Shown one piece after another: positions 7,901 to 20,565 of a stretch of 64,000 bases of DNA (the first letter of the stretch is position 1; each line of letters begins with the position of its first letter). The position numbers were made by a program, and so were the translations under genes. The DNA is from Limanda limanda. Taxonomy: Eukaryota > Chordata > Actinopteri > Pleuronectiformes > Pleuronectidae. The notes under the pieces are model-generated. The model did not search any database and had not been told where the DNA came from. It worked only from the letters and a program-made list of their open reading frames with translations. Location of the stretch: contig NW_026870589.1 in the NCBI RefSeq assembly GCF_963576545.1, positions 186,001 to 250,000 of the forward strand. Reading direction: 5' to 3'.

Positions 7901-9319
7901 GCGCGCATCGATCGGTACCATCCTTGAGCTTCTCCGACTTTCGGAAGGGTTAGGGTTAGGGTTAGGGATGAAAGCACATAGGAGAAAGAGATATTCTTGA
8001 ATAACTTTTTTTGTGAAGGTCGGAGAGACTTGCAAGTAGGCTCTACCCCCACTAAATGGGGTAGCGCGCATCGATCGGTACCATCCTTGAGCTTCTCCGA
8101 CTTTCGGAAGGGTTAGGGTTAGGGTTAGGGATGAAAGCACATAGGAGAAAGAGATATTCTTGAATAACTTTTTTTGTGAAGGTCGGAGAGACTTGGAAAG
8201 TGGTTGCATCTGGACTAATTTGGGTCCTGCGGATCGATTGGTACCATCCCCGAGCTTGTACGACCTTCGGAAAAGGTCGACCGACGAAATTCCCCCAAAT
8301 CTGAGGAGATATTCTTGAATAACTTTTTTTGTGAAGGTCGGAGAGACTTGCAAGTAGGCTCTACCCCCACTAAATGGGGTAGCGCGCATCGATCGGTACC
8401 ATCCTTGAGCTTCTCCGACTTTCGGAAGGGTTAGGGTTAGGGTTAGGGATGAAAGCACATAGGAGAAAGAGATATTCTTGAATAACTTTTTTTGTGAAGG
8501 TCGGAGAGACTTGCAAGTAGGCTCTACCCCCACTAAATGGGGTAGCGCGCATCGATCGGTACCATCCTTGAGCTTCTCCGACTTTCGGAAGGGTTAGGGT
8601 TAGGGTTAGGGATGAAAGCACATAGGAGAAAGAGATATTCTTGAATAACTTTTTTTGTGAAGGTCGGAGAGACTTGGAAAGTGGTTGCATCTGGACTAAT
8701 TTGGGTCCTGCAGATCGATTGGTACCATCCCCGAGCTTGTACGACCTTCGGAAGAGGTCGACCGACGAAATTCCCCCAAATCTGAGGAGATATTCTTGAA
8801 TAACTTTTTTTGTGAAGGTCGGAGAGACTTGCAAGTAGGCTCTACCCCCACTAAATGGGGTTGCGCGCATCGATCGGTACCATCCTTGAGCTTCTCCGAC
8901 TTTCGGAAGGGTTAGGGTTAGGGTTAGGGATGAAAGCACATAGGAGAAAGAGATATTCTTGAATAACTTTTTTTGTGAAGGTCGGAGAGACTTGCAAGTA
9001 GGCTCTACCCCCACTAAATGGGGTTGCGCGCATCGATCGGTACCATCCTTGAGCTTCTCCGACTTTCGGAAGGGTTAGGGTTAGGGTTAGGGATGAAAGC
9101 ACATAGGAGAAAGAGATATTCTTGAATAACTTTTTTTGTGAAGGTCGGAGAGACTTGCAAGTAGGCTCTACCCCCACTAAATGGGGTAGCACGCATCGAT
9201 CGGTACCATCCTTGAGCTTCTCCGACTTTCGGAAGGGTTAGGGTTAGGGTTAGGGATGAAAGCACATAGGAGAAAGAGATATTCTTGAATAACTTTTTTT
9301 GTGAAGGTCGGAGAGACTT
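4995..9319 (+). repeat. Left-domain block L2, copy of L1 up to its eighth HOR
   Basis: Matches 26-4350 unit for unit at offset 4,969 and repeats all its private marks, for example CTTCTTTT before B 5470, GGGCTAGGG in A 5625, GATCCGTACC in A 6106, GCTGAT in B 6432 and GGTACACTCC in B 7076. Similarity of order ends at B 9320, which is of a different B subtype from B 4351. The part from B 7551 (CTTCGAAAG type) onward is also the ancestor-like form of the 1,932-bp blocks that follow, lacking one A unit. Confidence 0.92.
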
Positions 9320-11251
9320 GGAAAGTGGTTGCATCTGGACTAATTTGGGTCCTGCGGATCGATTGGTACCATCCCCGAGCTTGTACGACCTTCGAAAGAG
9401 GTCGACCGACGAAATTCTCCCAAATCTGAGGAGATATTCTTGAATAACTTTTTTTGTGAAGGTCGGAGAGACTTGCAAGTAGGCTCTACCCCCACTAAAT
9501 GGGGTTGCGCGCATCGATCGGTACCATCCTTGAGCTTCTCCGACTTTCGGAAGGGTTAGGGTTAGGGTTAGGGATGAAAGCACATAGGAGAAAGAGATAT
9601 TCTTGAATAACTTTTTTTGTGAAGGTCGGAGAGACTTGCAAGTAGGCTCTACCCCCACTAAATGGGGTAGCGCGCATCGATCGGTACCATCCTTGAGCTT
9701 CTCCGACTTTCGGAAGGGTTAGGGTTAGGGTTAGGGATGAAAGCACATAGGAGAAAGAGATATTCTTGAATAACTTTTTTTGTGAAGGTCGGAGAGACTT
9801 GCAAGTAGGCTCTACCCCCACTAAATGGGGTAGCGCGCATCGATCGGTACCATCCTTGAGCTTCTCCGACTTTCGGAAGGGTTAGGGTTAGGGTTAGGGA
9901 TGAAAGCACATAGGAGAAAGAGATATTCTTGAATAACTTTTTTTGTGAAGGTCGGAGAGACTTGCAAGTAGGCTCTACCCCCACTAAATGGGGTAGCGCG
10001 CATCGATCGGTACCATCCTTGAGCTTCTCCGACTTTCGGAAGGGTTAGGGTTAGGGTTAGGGATGAAAGCACATAGGAGAAAGAGATATTCTTGAATAAC
10101 TTTTTTTGTGAAGGTCGGAGAGACTTGGAAAGTGGTTGCATCTGGACTAATTTGGGTCCTGCGGATCGATTGGTACCATCCCCGAGCTTGTACGACCTTC
10201 GGAAAAGGTCGACCGACGAAATTCCCCCAAATCTGAGGAGATATTCTTGAATAACTTTTTTTGTGAAGGTCGGAGAGACTTGCAAGTAGGCTCTACCCCC
10301 ACTAAATGGGGTAGCGCGCATCGATCGGTACCATCCTTGAGCTTCTCCGACTTTCGGAAGGGTTAGGGTTAGGGTTAGGGATGAAAGCACATAGGAGAAA
10401 GAGATATTCTTGAATAACTTTTTTTGTGAAGGTCGGAGAGACTTGCAAGTAGGCTCTACCCCCACTAAATGGGGTAGCGCGCATCGATCGGTACCATCCT
10501 TGAGCTTCTCCGACTTTCGGAAGGGTTAGGGTTAGGGTTAGGGATGAAAGCACATAGGAGAAAGAGATATTCTTGAATAACTTTTTTTGTGAAGGTCGGA
10601 GAGACTTGGAAAGTGGTTGCATCTGGACTAATTTGGGTCCTGCAGATCGATTGGTACCATCCCCGAGCTTGTACGACCTTCGGAAGAGGTCGACCGACGA
10701 AATTCCCCCAAATCTGAGGAGATATTCTTGAATAACTTTTTTTGTGAAGGTCGGAGAGACTTGCAAGTAGGCTCTACCCCCACTAAATGGGGTTGCGCGC
10801 ATCGATCGGTACCATCCTTGAGCTTCTCCGACTTTCGGAAGGGTTAGGGTTAGGGTTAGGGATGAAAGCACATAGGAGAAAGAGATATTCTTGAATAACT
10901 TTTTTTGTGAAGGTCGGAGAGACTTGCAAGTAGGCTCTACCCCCACTAAATGGGGTTGCGCGCATCGATCGGTACCATCCTTGAGCTTCTCCGACTTTCG
11001 GAAGGGTTAGGGTTAGGGTTAGGGATGAAAGCACATAGGAGAAAGAGATATTCTTGAATAACTTTTTTTGTGAAGGTCGGAGAGACTTGCAAGTAGGCTC
11101 TACCCCCACTAAATGGGGTAGCACGCATCGATCGGTACCATCCTTGAGCTTCTCCGACTTTCGGAAGGGTTAGGGTTAGGGTTAGGGATGAAAGCACATA
11201 GGAGAAAGAGATATTCTTGAATAACTTTTTTTGTGAAGGTCGGAGAGACTT
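9320..11251 (+). repeat. 1,932-bp block, first tandem copy
   Basis: B(CTTCGAAAG) A A A A, B(GGAAAAGG) A A, B(GCAGAT) A A A: 807+481+644 bp. The preceding stretch 7551-9319 has the same three B subtypes in order but one A fewer in its first HOR (1,769 bp), so the block grew by one A monomer before being duplicated. Confidence 0.9.
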
Positions 11252-13183
11252 GGAAAGTGGTTGCATCTGGACTAATTTGGGTCCTGCGGATCGATTGGTA
11301 CCATCCCCGAGCTTGTACGACCTTCGAAAGAGGTCGACCGACGAAATTCTCCCAAATCTGAGGAGATATTCTTGAATAACTTTTTTTGTGAAGGTCGGAG
11401 AGACTTGCAAGTAGGCTCTACCCCCACTAAATGGGGTTGCGCGCATCGATCGGTACCATCCTTGAGCTTCTCCGACTTTCGGAAGGGTTAGGGTTAGGGT
11501 TAGGGATGAAAGCACATAGGAGAAAGAGATATTCTTGAATAACTTTTTTTGTGAAGGTCGGAGAGACTTGCAAGTAGGCTCTACCCCCACTAAATGGGGT
11601 AGCGCGCATCGATCGGTACCATCCTTGAGCTTCTCCGACTTTCGGAAGGGTTAGGGTTAGGGTTAGGGATGAAAGCACATAGGAGAAAGAGATATTCTTG
11701 AATAACTTTTTTTGTGAAGGTCGGAGAGACTTGCAAGTAGGCTCTACCCCCACTAAATGGGGTAGCGCGCATCGATCGGTACCATCCTTGAGCTTCTCCG
11801 ACTTTCGGAAGGGTTAGGGTTAGGGTTAGGGATGAAAGCACATAGGAGAAAGAGATATTCTTGAATAACTTTTTTTGTGAAGGTCGGAGAGACTTGCAAG
11901 TAGGCTCTACCCCCACTAAATGGGGTAGCGCGCATCGATCGGTACCATCCTTGAGCTTCTCCGACTTTCGGAAGGGTTAGGGTTAGGGTTAGGGATGAAA
12001 GCACATAGGAGAAAGAGATATTCTTGAATAACTTTTTTTGTGAAGGTCGGAGAGACTTGGAAAGTGGTTGCATCTGGACTAATTTGGGTCCTGCGGATCG
12101 ATTGGTACCATCCCCGAGCTTGTACGACCTTCGGAAAAGGTCGACCGACGAAATTCCCCCAAATCTGAGGAGATATTCTTGAATAACTTTTTTTGTGAAG
12201 GTCGGAGAGACTTGCAAGTAGGCTCTACCCCCACTAAATGGGGTAGCGCGCATCGATCGGTACCATCCTTGAGCTTCTCCGACTTTCGGAAGGGTTAGGG
12301 TTAGGGTTAGGGATGAAAGCACATAGGAGAAAGAGATATTCTTGAATAACTTTTTTTGTGAAGGTCGGAGAGACTTGCAAGTAGGCTCTACCCCCACTAA
12401 ATGGGGTAGCGCGCATCGATCGGTACCATCCTTGAGCTTCTCCGACTTTCGGAAGGGTTAGGGTTAGGGTTAGGGATGAAAGCACATAGGAGAAAGAGAT
12501 ATTCTTGAATAACTTTTTTTGTGAAGGTCGGAGAGACTTGGAAAGTGGTTGCATCTGGACTAATTTGGGTCCTGCAGATCGATTGGTACCATCCCCGAGC
12601 TTGTACGACCTTCGGAAGAGGTCGACCGACGAAATTCCCCCAAATCTGAGGAGATATTCTTGAATAACTTTTTTTGTGAAGGTCGGAGAGACTTGCAAGT
12701 AGGCTCTACCCCCACTAAATGGGGTTGCGCGCATCGATCGGTACCATCCTTGAGCTTCTCCGACTTTCGGAAGGGTTAGGGTTAGGGTTAGGGATGAAAG
12801 CACATAGGAGAAAGAGATATTCTTGAATAACTTTTTTTGTGAAGGTCGGAGAGACTTGCAAGTAGGCTCTACCCCCACTAAATGGGGTTGCGCGCATCGA
12901 TCGGTACCATCCTTGAGCTTCTCCGACTTTCGGAAGGGTTAGGGTTAGGGTTAGGGATGAAAGCACATAGGAGAAAGAGATATTCTTGAATAACTTTTTT
13001 TGTGAAGGTCGGAGAGACTTGCAAGTAGGCTCTACCCCCACTAAATGGGGTAGCACGCATCGATCGGTACCATCCTTGAGCTTCTCCGACTTTCGGAAGG
13101 GTTAGGGTTAGGGTTAGGGATGAAAGCACATAGGAGAAAGAGATATTCTTGAATAACTTTTTTTGTGAAGGTCGGAGAGACTT
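11252..13183 (+). repeat. 1,932-bp block, second tandem copy
   Basis: Same subtype order and lengths as 9320-11251. It ends at B 13184, which is the ordinary GCGGAT form and belongs to the next large block. A further 1,932-bp copy lies at 18634-20565. Confidence 0.9.
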
Positions 13184-13338
13184 GGAAAGTGGTTGCATCT
13201 GGACTAATTTGGGTCCTGCGGATCGATTGGTACCATCCCCGAGCTTGTACGACCTTCGGAAGAGGTCGACCGACGAAATTCCCCCAAATCTGAGGAGATA
13301 TTCTTGAATAACTTTTTTTGTGAAGGTCGGAGAGACTT

Positions 13339-13501
13339 GCAAGTAGGCTCTACCCCCACTAAATGGGGTAGCGCGCATCGATCGGTACCATCCTTGAGCT
13401 TCTCCGACTTTCGGAAGGGTTAGGGTTAGGGCTAGGGATGAAAGCACATAGGAGAAAGAGATATTCTTGAATAACTTTTTTTGTGAAGGTCGGAGAGACT
13501 T
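13339..13501 (+). repeat. Hybrid A monomer at a 475-bp deletion junction
   Basis: Its head (GGGGTAGC at 27-34) is that of A' 181, and its telomeric tract (GGGCTAGGG) is that of A 656. The flanking B (13184) is of the B 26 type, not the B 501 type. The unit is thus the product of a crossover between A-type monomers 475 bp apart, with the join between unit positions 32 and 94. The same hybrid occurs at 20721-20883, so the event preceded duplication of the larger block. Confidence 0.82.
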
Positions 13502-16500
13502 GCAAGTAGGCTCTACCCCCACTAAATGGGGTAGCACGCATCGATCGGTACCATCCTTGAGCTTCTCCGACTTTCGTAAGGGTTAGGGTTAGGGTTAGGG
13601 ATGAAAGCACGTAGGAGAAAGAGATATTCTTGAATAACTTTTTTTGTGAAGGTCGGAGAGACTTGAAAAGTGGTTGCATCTGGACTAATTTGGGTCCTGC
13701 GGATCGATTGGTACCATCCCCGAGCTTGTACGACCTTCGGAAGAGGTCGACCGACGAAATTCCCCCAAATCTGAGGAGATATTCTTGAATAACTTTTTTT
13801 GTGAAGGTCGGAGAGACTTGCAAGTAGGCTCTACCCCCACTAAATGGGGTAGCGCGCATCGATCCGTACCATCCTTGAGCTTCTCCGACTTTCGGAAGGG
13901 TTAGGGTTAGGGTTAGGGATGAAAGCACATAGGAGAAAGAGATATTCTTGAATAACTTTTTTTGTGAAGGTCGGAGAGACTTGCAAGTAGGCTCTACCCC
14001 CACTAAATGGGGTAGCGCGCATCGATCGGTACCATCCTTGAGCTTCTCCGACTTTCGGAAGGGTTAGGGTTAGGGTTAGGGATGAAAGCACATAGGAGAA
14101 AGAGATATTCTTGAATAACTTTTTTTGTGAAGGTCGGAGAGACTTGGAAAGTGGTTGCATCTGGACTAATTTGGGTCCTGCTGATCGATTGGTACCATCC
14201 CCGAGCTTGTACGACCTTCGGAAGAGGTCGACCGACGAAATTCCCCCAAATCTGAGGAGATATTCTTGAATAACTTTTTTTGTGAAGGTCGGAGAGACTT
14301 GCAAGTAGGCTCTACCCCCACTAAATGGGGTTGCGCGCATCGATCGGTACCATCCTTGAGCTTCTCCGACTTTCGGAAGGGTTAGGGTTAGGGTTAGGGA
14401 TGAAAGCACATAGGAGAAAGAGATATTCTTGAATAACTTTTTTTGTGAAGGTCGGAGAGACTTGCAAGTAGGCTCTACCCCCACTAAATGGGATAGCGCG
14501 CATCGATCGGTACCATCCTTGAGCTTCTCCGACTTTCGGAAGGGTTAGGGTTAGGGTTAGGGATGAAAGCACATAGGAGAAAGAGATATTCTTGAATAAC
14601 TTTTTTTGTGAAGGTCGGAGAGACTTGCAAGTAGGCTCTACCCCCACTAAATGGGGTAGCGCGCATCGATCGGTACCATCCTTGAGCTTCTCCGACTTTC
14701 GGAAGGGTTAGGGTTAGGGTTAGGGATGAAAGCACATAGGAGAAAGAAATATTCTTGAATAACTTTTTTTGTGAAGGTCGGAGAGACTTGGAAAGTGGTT
14801 GCATCTGGACTAATTTGGGTCCTGCGGATCGATTGGTACACTCCCCGAGCTTGTACGACCTTCGGAAGAGGTCGACCGACGAAATTCCCCCAAATCTGAG
14901 GAGATATTCTTGAATAACTTTTTTTGTGAAGGTCGGAGAGACTTGCAAGTAGGCTCTACCCCCACTAAATGGGGTAGCGCGCATCGATCGGTACCATCCT
15001 TGAGCTTTTCCGACTTTCGGAAGGGTTAGGGTTAGGGATGAAAGCACATAGGAGAAAGAGATATTCTTGAATAACTTTTTTTGTGAAGGTCGGAGAGACT
15101 TGCAAGTAGGCTCTACCCCCACTAAATGGGGTAGCACGCATCGATCGGTACCATCCTTGAGCTTCTCCGACTTTCGGAAGGGTTAGGGTTAGGGTTAGGG
15201 ATGAAAGCACATAGGAGAAAGAGATATTCTTGAATAACTTTTTTTGTGAAGGTCGGAGAGACTTGGAAAGTGGTTGCATCTGGACTAATTTGGGTCCTGC
15301 GGATCGATTGGTACCATCCCCGAGCTTGTACGACCTTCGAAAGAGGTCGACCGACGAAATTCTCCCAAATCTGAGGAGATATTCTTGAATAACTTTTTTT
15401 GTGAAGGTCGGAGAGACTTGCAAGTAGGCTCTACCCCCACTAAATGGGGTTGCGCGCATCGATCGGTACCATCCTTGAGCTTCTCCGACTTTCGGAAGGG
15501 TTAGGGTTAGGGTTAGGGATGAAAGCACATAGGAGAAAGAGATATTCTTGAATAACTTTTTTTGTGAAGGTCGGAGAGACTTGCAAGTAGGCTCTACCCC
15601 CACTAAATGGGGTAGCGCGCATCGATCGGTACCATCCTTGAGCTTCTCCGACTTTCGGAAGGGTTAGGGTTAGGGTTAGGGATGAAAGCACATAGGAGAA
15701 AGAGATATTCTTGAATAACTTTTTTTGTGAAGGTCGGAGAGACTTGCAAGTAGGCTCTACCCCCACTAAATGGGGTAGCGCGCATCGATCGGTACCATCC
15801 TTGAGCTTCTCCGACTTTCGGAAGGGTTAGGGTTAGGGTTAGGGATGAAAGCACATAGGAGAAAGAGATATTCTTGAATAACTTTTTTTGTGAAGGTCGG
15901 AGAGACTTGGAAAGTGGTTGCATCTGGACTAATTTGGGTCCTGCGGATCGATTGGTACCATCCCCGAGCTTGTACGACCTTCGGAAAAGGTCGACCGACG
16001 AAATTCCCCCAAATCTGAGGAGATATTCTTGAATAACTTTTTTTGTGAAGGTCGGAGAGACTTGCAAGTAGGCTCTACCCCCACTAAATGGGGTAGCGCG
16101 CATCGATCGGTACCATCCTTGAGCTTCTCCGACTTTCGGAAGGGTTAGGGTTAGGGTTAGGGATGAAAGCACATAGGAGAAAGAGATATTCTTGAATAAC
16201 TTTTTTTGTGAAGGTCGGAGAGACTTGCAAGTAGGCTCTACCCCCACTAAATGGGGTAGCGCGCATCGATCGGTACCATCCTTGAGCTTCTCCGACTTTC
16301 GGAAGGGTTAGGGTTAGGGTTAGGGATGAAAGCACATAGGAGAAAGAGATATTCTTGAATAACTTTTTTTGTGAAGGTCGGAGAGACTTGGAAAGTGGTT
16401 GCATCTGGACTAATTTGGGTCCTGCAGATCGATTGGTACCATCCCCGAGCTTGTACGACCTTCGGAAGAGGTCGACCGACGAAATTCCCCCAAATCTGAG

Positions 16501-18633
16501 GAGATATTCTTGAATAACTTTTTTTGTGAAGGTCGGAGAGACTTGCAAGTAGGCTCTACCCCCACTAAATGGGGTTGCGCGCATCGATCGGTACCATCCT
16601 TGAGCTTCTCCGACTTTCGGAAGGGTTAGGGTTAGGGTTAGGGATGAAAGCACATAGGAGAAAGAGATATTCTTGAATAACTTTTTTTGTGAAGGTCGGA
16701 GAGACTTGCAAGTAGGCTCTACCCCCACTAAATGGGGTTGCGCGCATCGATCGGTACCATCCTTGAGCTTCTCCGACTTTCGGAAGGGTTAGGGTTAGGG
16801 TTAGGGATGAAAGCACATAGGAGAAAGAGATATTCTTGAATAACTTTTTTTGTGAAGGTCGGAGAGACTTGCAAGTAGGCTCTACCCCCACTAAATGGGG
16901 TAGCACGCATCGATCGGTACCATCCTTGAGCTTCTCCGACTTTCGGAAGGGTTAGGGTTAGGGTTAGGGATGAAAGCACATAGGAGAAAGAGATATTCTT
17001 GAATAACTTTTTTTGTGAAGGTCGGAGAGACTTGGAAAGTGGTTGCATCTGGACTAATTTGGGTCCTGCGGATCGATTGGTACCATCCCCGAGCTTGTAC
17101 GACCTTCGGAAGAGGTCGACCGACGAAATTCCCCCAAATCTGAGGAGATATTCTTGAATAACTTTTTTTGTGAAGGTCGGAGAGACTTGCAAGTAGGCTC
17201 TACCCCCACTAAATGGGGTAGCGCGCATCGATCGGTACCATCCTTGAGCTTCTCCGACTTTCGGAAGGGTTAGGGTTAGGGATGAAAGCACATAGGAGAA
17301 AGAGATATTCTTGAATAACTTTTTTTGTGAAGGTCGGAGAGACTTGCAAGTAGGCTCTACCCCCACTAAATGGGGTAGCGCGCATCGATCGGTACCATCC
17401 TTGAGCTTCTCCGACTTTCGGAAGGGTTAGGGTTAGGGTTAGGGATGAAAGCACATAGGAGAAAGAGATATTCTTGAATAACTTCTTTTGTGAAGGTCGG
17501 AGAGACTTGGAAAGTGGTTGCATCTGGACTAATTTGGGTCCTGCAGATCGATTGGTACCATCCCCGAGCTTGTACGACCTTCGGAAGAGGTCAACCGACG
17601 AAATTCCCCCAAATCTGAGGAGATATTCTTGAATAACTTTTTTTGTGAAGGTCGGAGAGACTTGCAAGTAGGCTCTACCCCCACTAAATGGGGTTGCGCG
17701 CATCGATCGGTACCATCCTTGAGCTTCTCCGACTTTCGGAAGGGTTAGGGTTAGGGTTAGGGATGAAAGCACATAGGAGAAAGAGATATTCTTGAATAAC
17801 TTTTTTTGTGAAGGTCGGAGAGACTTGCAAGTAGGCTCTACCCCCACTAAATGGGGTAGCGCGCATCGATCGGTACCATCCTTGAGCTTCTCCGACTTTC
17901 GGAAGGGTTAGGGTTAGGGTTAGGGATGAAAGCACATAGGAGAAAGAGATATTCTTGAATAACTTTTTTTGTGAAGGTCGGAGAGACTTGGAAAGTGGTT
18001 GCATCTGGACTAATTTGGGTCCTGCAGATCGATTGGTACCATCCCCGAGCTTGTACGACCTTCGGAAGAGGTCGACCGACGAAATTCCCCCAAATCTGAG
18101 GAGATATTCTTGAATAACTTTTTTTGTGAAGGTCGGAGAGACTTGCAAGTAGGCTCTACCCCCACTAAATGGGGTTGCGCGCATCGATCGGTACCATCCT
18201 TGAGCTTCTCCGACTTTCGGAAGGGTTAGGGTTAGGGTTAGGGATGAAAGCACATAGGAGAAAGAGATATTCTTGAATAACTTTTTTTGTGAAGGTCGGA
18301 GAGACTTGCAAGTAGGCTCTACCCCCACTAAATGGGGTTGCGCGCATCGATCGGTACCATCCTTGAGCTTCTCCGACTTTCGGAAGGGTTAGGGTTAGGG
18401 TTAGGGATGAAAGCACATAGGAGAAAGAGATATTCTTGAATAACTTTTTTTGTGAAGGTCGGAGAGACTTGCAAGTAGGCTCTACCCCCACTAAATGGGG
18501 TAGCACGCATCGATCGGTACCATCCTTGAGCTTCTCCGACTTTCGGAAGGGTTAGGGTTAGGGTTAGGGATGAAAGCACATAGGAGAAAGAGATATTCTT
18601 GAATAACTTTTTTTGTGAAGGTCGGAGAGACTT

Positions 18634-20565
18634 GGAAAGTGGTTGCATCTGGACTAATTTGGGTCCTGCGGATCGATTGGTACCATCCCCGAGCTTGTAC
18701 GACCTTCGAAAGAGGTCGACCGACGAAATTCTCCCAAATCTGAGGAGATATTCTTGAATAACTTTTTTTGTGAAGGTCGGAGAGACTTGCAAGTAGGCTC
18801 TACCCCCACTAAATGGGGTTGCGCGCATCGATCGGTACCATCCTTGAGCTTCTCCGACTTTCGGAAGGGTTAGGGTTAGGGTTAGGGATGAAAGCACATA
18901 GGAGAAAGAGATATTCTTGAATAACTTTTTTTGTGAAGGTCGGAGAGACTTGCAAGTAGGCTCTACCCCCACTAAATGGGGTAGCGCGCATCGATCGGTA
19001 CCATCCTTGAGCTTCTCCGACTTTCGGAAGGGTTAGGGTTAGGGTTAGGGATGAAAGCACATAGGAGAAAGAGATATTCTTGAATAACTTTTTTTGTGAA
19101 GGTCGGAGAGACTTGCAAGTAGGCTCTACCCCCACTAAATGGGGTAGCGCGCATCGATCGGTACCATCCTTGAGCTTCTCCGACTTTCGGAAGGGTTAGG
19201 GTTAGGGTTAGGGATGAAAGCACATAGGAGAAAGAGATATTCTTGAATAACTTTTTTTGTGAAGGTCGGAGAGACTTGCAAGTAGGCTCTACCCCCACTA
19301 AATGGGGTAGCGCGCATCGATCGGTACCATCCTTGAGCTTCTCCGACTTTCGGAAGGGTTAGGGTTAGGGTTAGGGATGAAAGCACATAGGAGAAAGAGA
19401 TATTCTTGAATAACTTTTTTTGTGAAGGTCGGAGAGACTTGGAAAGTGGTTGCATCTGGACTAATTTGGGTCCTGCGGATCGATTGGTACCATCCCCGAG
19501 CTTGTACGACCTTCGGAAAAGGTCGACCGACGAAATTCCCCCAAATCTGAGGAGATATTCTTGAATAACTTTTTTTGTGAAGGTCGGAGAGACTTGCAAG
19601 TAGGCTCTACCCCCACTAAATGGGGTAGCGCGCATCGATCGGTACTATCCTTGAGCTTCTCCGACTTTCGGAAGGGTTAGGGTTAGGGTTAGGGATGAAA
19701 GCACATAGGAGAAAGAGATATTCTTGAATAACTTTTTTTGTGAAGGTCGGAGAGACTTGCAAGTAGGCTCTACCCCCACTAAATGGGGTAGCGCGCATCG
19801 ATCGGTACCATCCTTGAGCTTCTCCGACTTTCGGAAGGGTTAGGGTTAGGGTTAGGGATGAAAGCACATAGGAGAAAGAGATATTCTTGAATAACTTTTT
19901 TTGTGAAGGTCGGAGAGACTTGGAAAGTGGTTGCATCTGGACTAATTTGGGTCCTGCAGATCGATTGGTACCATCCCCGAGCTTGTACGACCTTCGGAAG
20001 AGGTCGACCGACGAAATTCCCCCAAATCTGAGGAGATATTCTTGAATAACTTTTTTTGTGAAGGTCGGAGAGACTTGCAAGTAGGCTCTACCCCCACTAA
20101 ATGGGGTTGCGCGCATCGATCGGTACCATCCTTGAGCTTCTCCGACTTTCGGAAGGGTTAGGGTTAGGGTTAGGGATGAAAGCACATAGGAGAAAGAGAT
20201 ATTCTTGAATAACTTTTTTTGTGAAGGTCGGAGAGACTTGCAAGTAGGCTCTACCCCCACTAAATGGGGTTGCGCGCATCGATCGGTACCATCCTTGAGC
20301 TTCTCCGACTTTCGGAAGGGTTAGGGTTAGGGTTAGGGATGAAAGCACATAGGAGAAAGAGATATTCTTGAATAACTTTTTTTGTGAAGGTCGGAGAGAC
20401 TTGCAAGTAGGCTCTACCCCCACTAAATGGGGTAGCACGCATCGATCGGTACCATCCTTGAGCTTCTCCGACTTTCGGAAGGGTTAGGGTTAGGGTTAGG
20501 GATGAAAGCACATAGGAGAAAGAGATATTCTTGAATAACTTTTTTTGTGAAGGTCGGAGAGACTT
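18634..20565 (+). repeat. 1,932-bp block, dispersed copy
   Basis: B(CTTCGAAAG) A A A A, B(GGAAAAGG 19441) A A, B(GCAGAT 19922) A A A, the same order and length as 9320-11251 and 11252-13183. A 19596 carries a private GGTACTATCC. It shows that the 1,932-bp block was already part of a longer repeating unit. Confidence 0.87.

Larger units (their letters stand above)
13184..20565 (+). repeat. Left-domain block L3, 7,382 bp
   Basis: From 13339 to 17033 it follows L1 positions 656-4350 at offset 12,683, with the marks GGGCTAGGG (A 13339), TTTCGTAAG (A 13502), GATCCGTACC (A 13820), GCTGAT (B 14146), TGGGATAG (A 14464) and GGTACACTCC (B 14790). Compared with L1 it lacks exactly 475 bp (A' A B) just after its first B. 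From 17034 it restarts an L1-like order (B A' A, then B 17509 with CTTCTTTT, GCAGAT and GGTCAACC) and ends with a 1,932-bp block (18634-20565). B 20566 starts the next copy. Confidence 0.9.
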
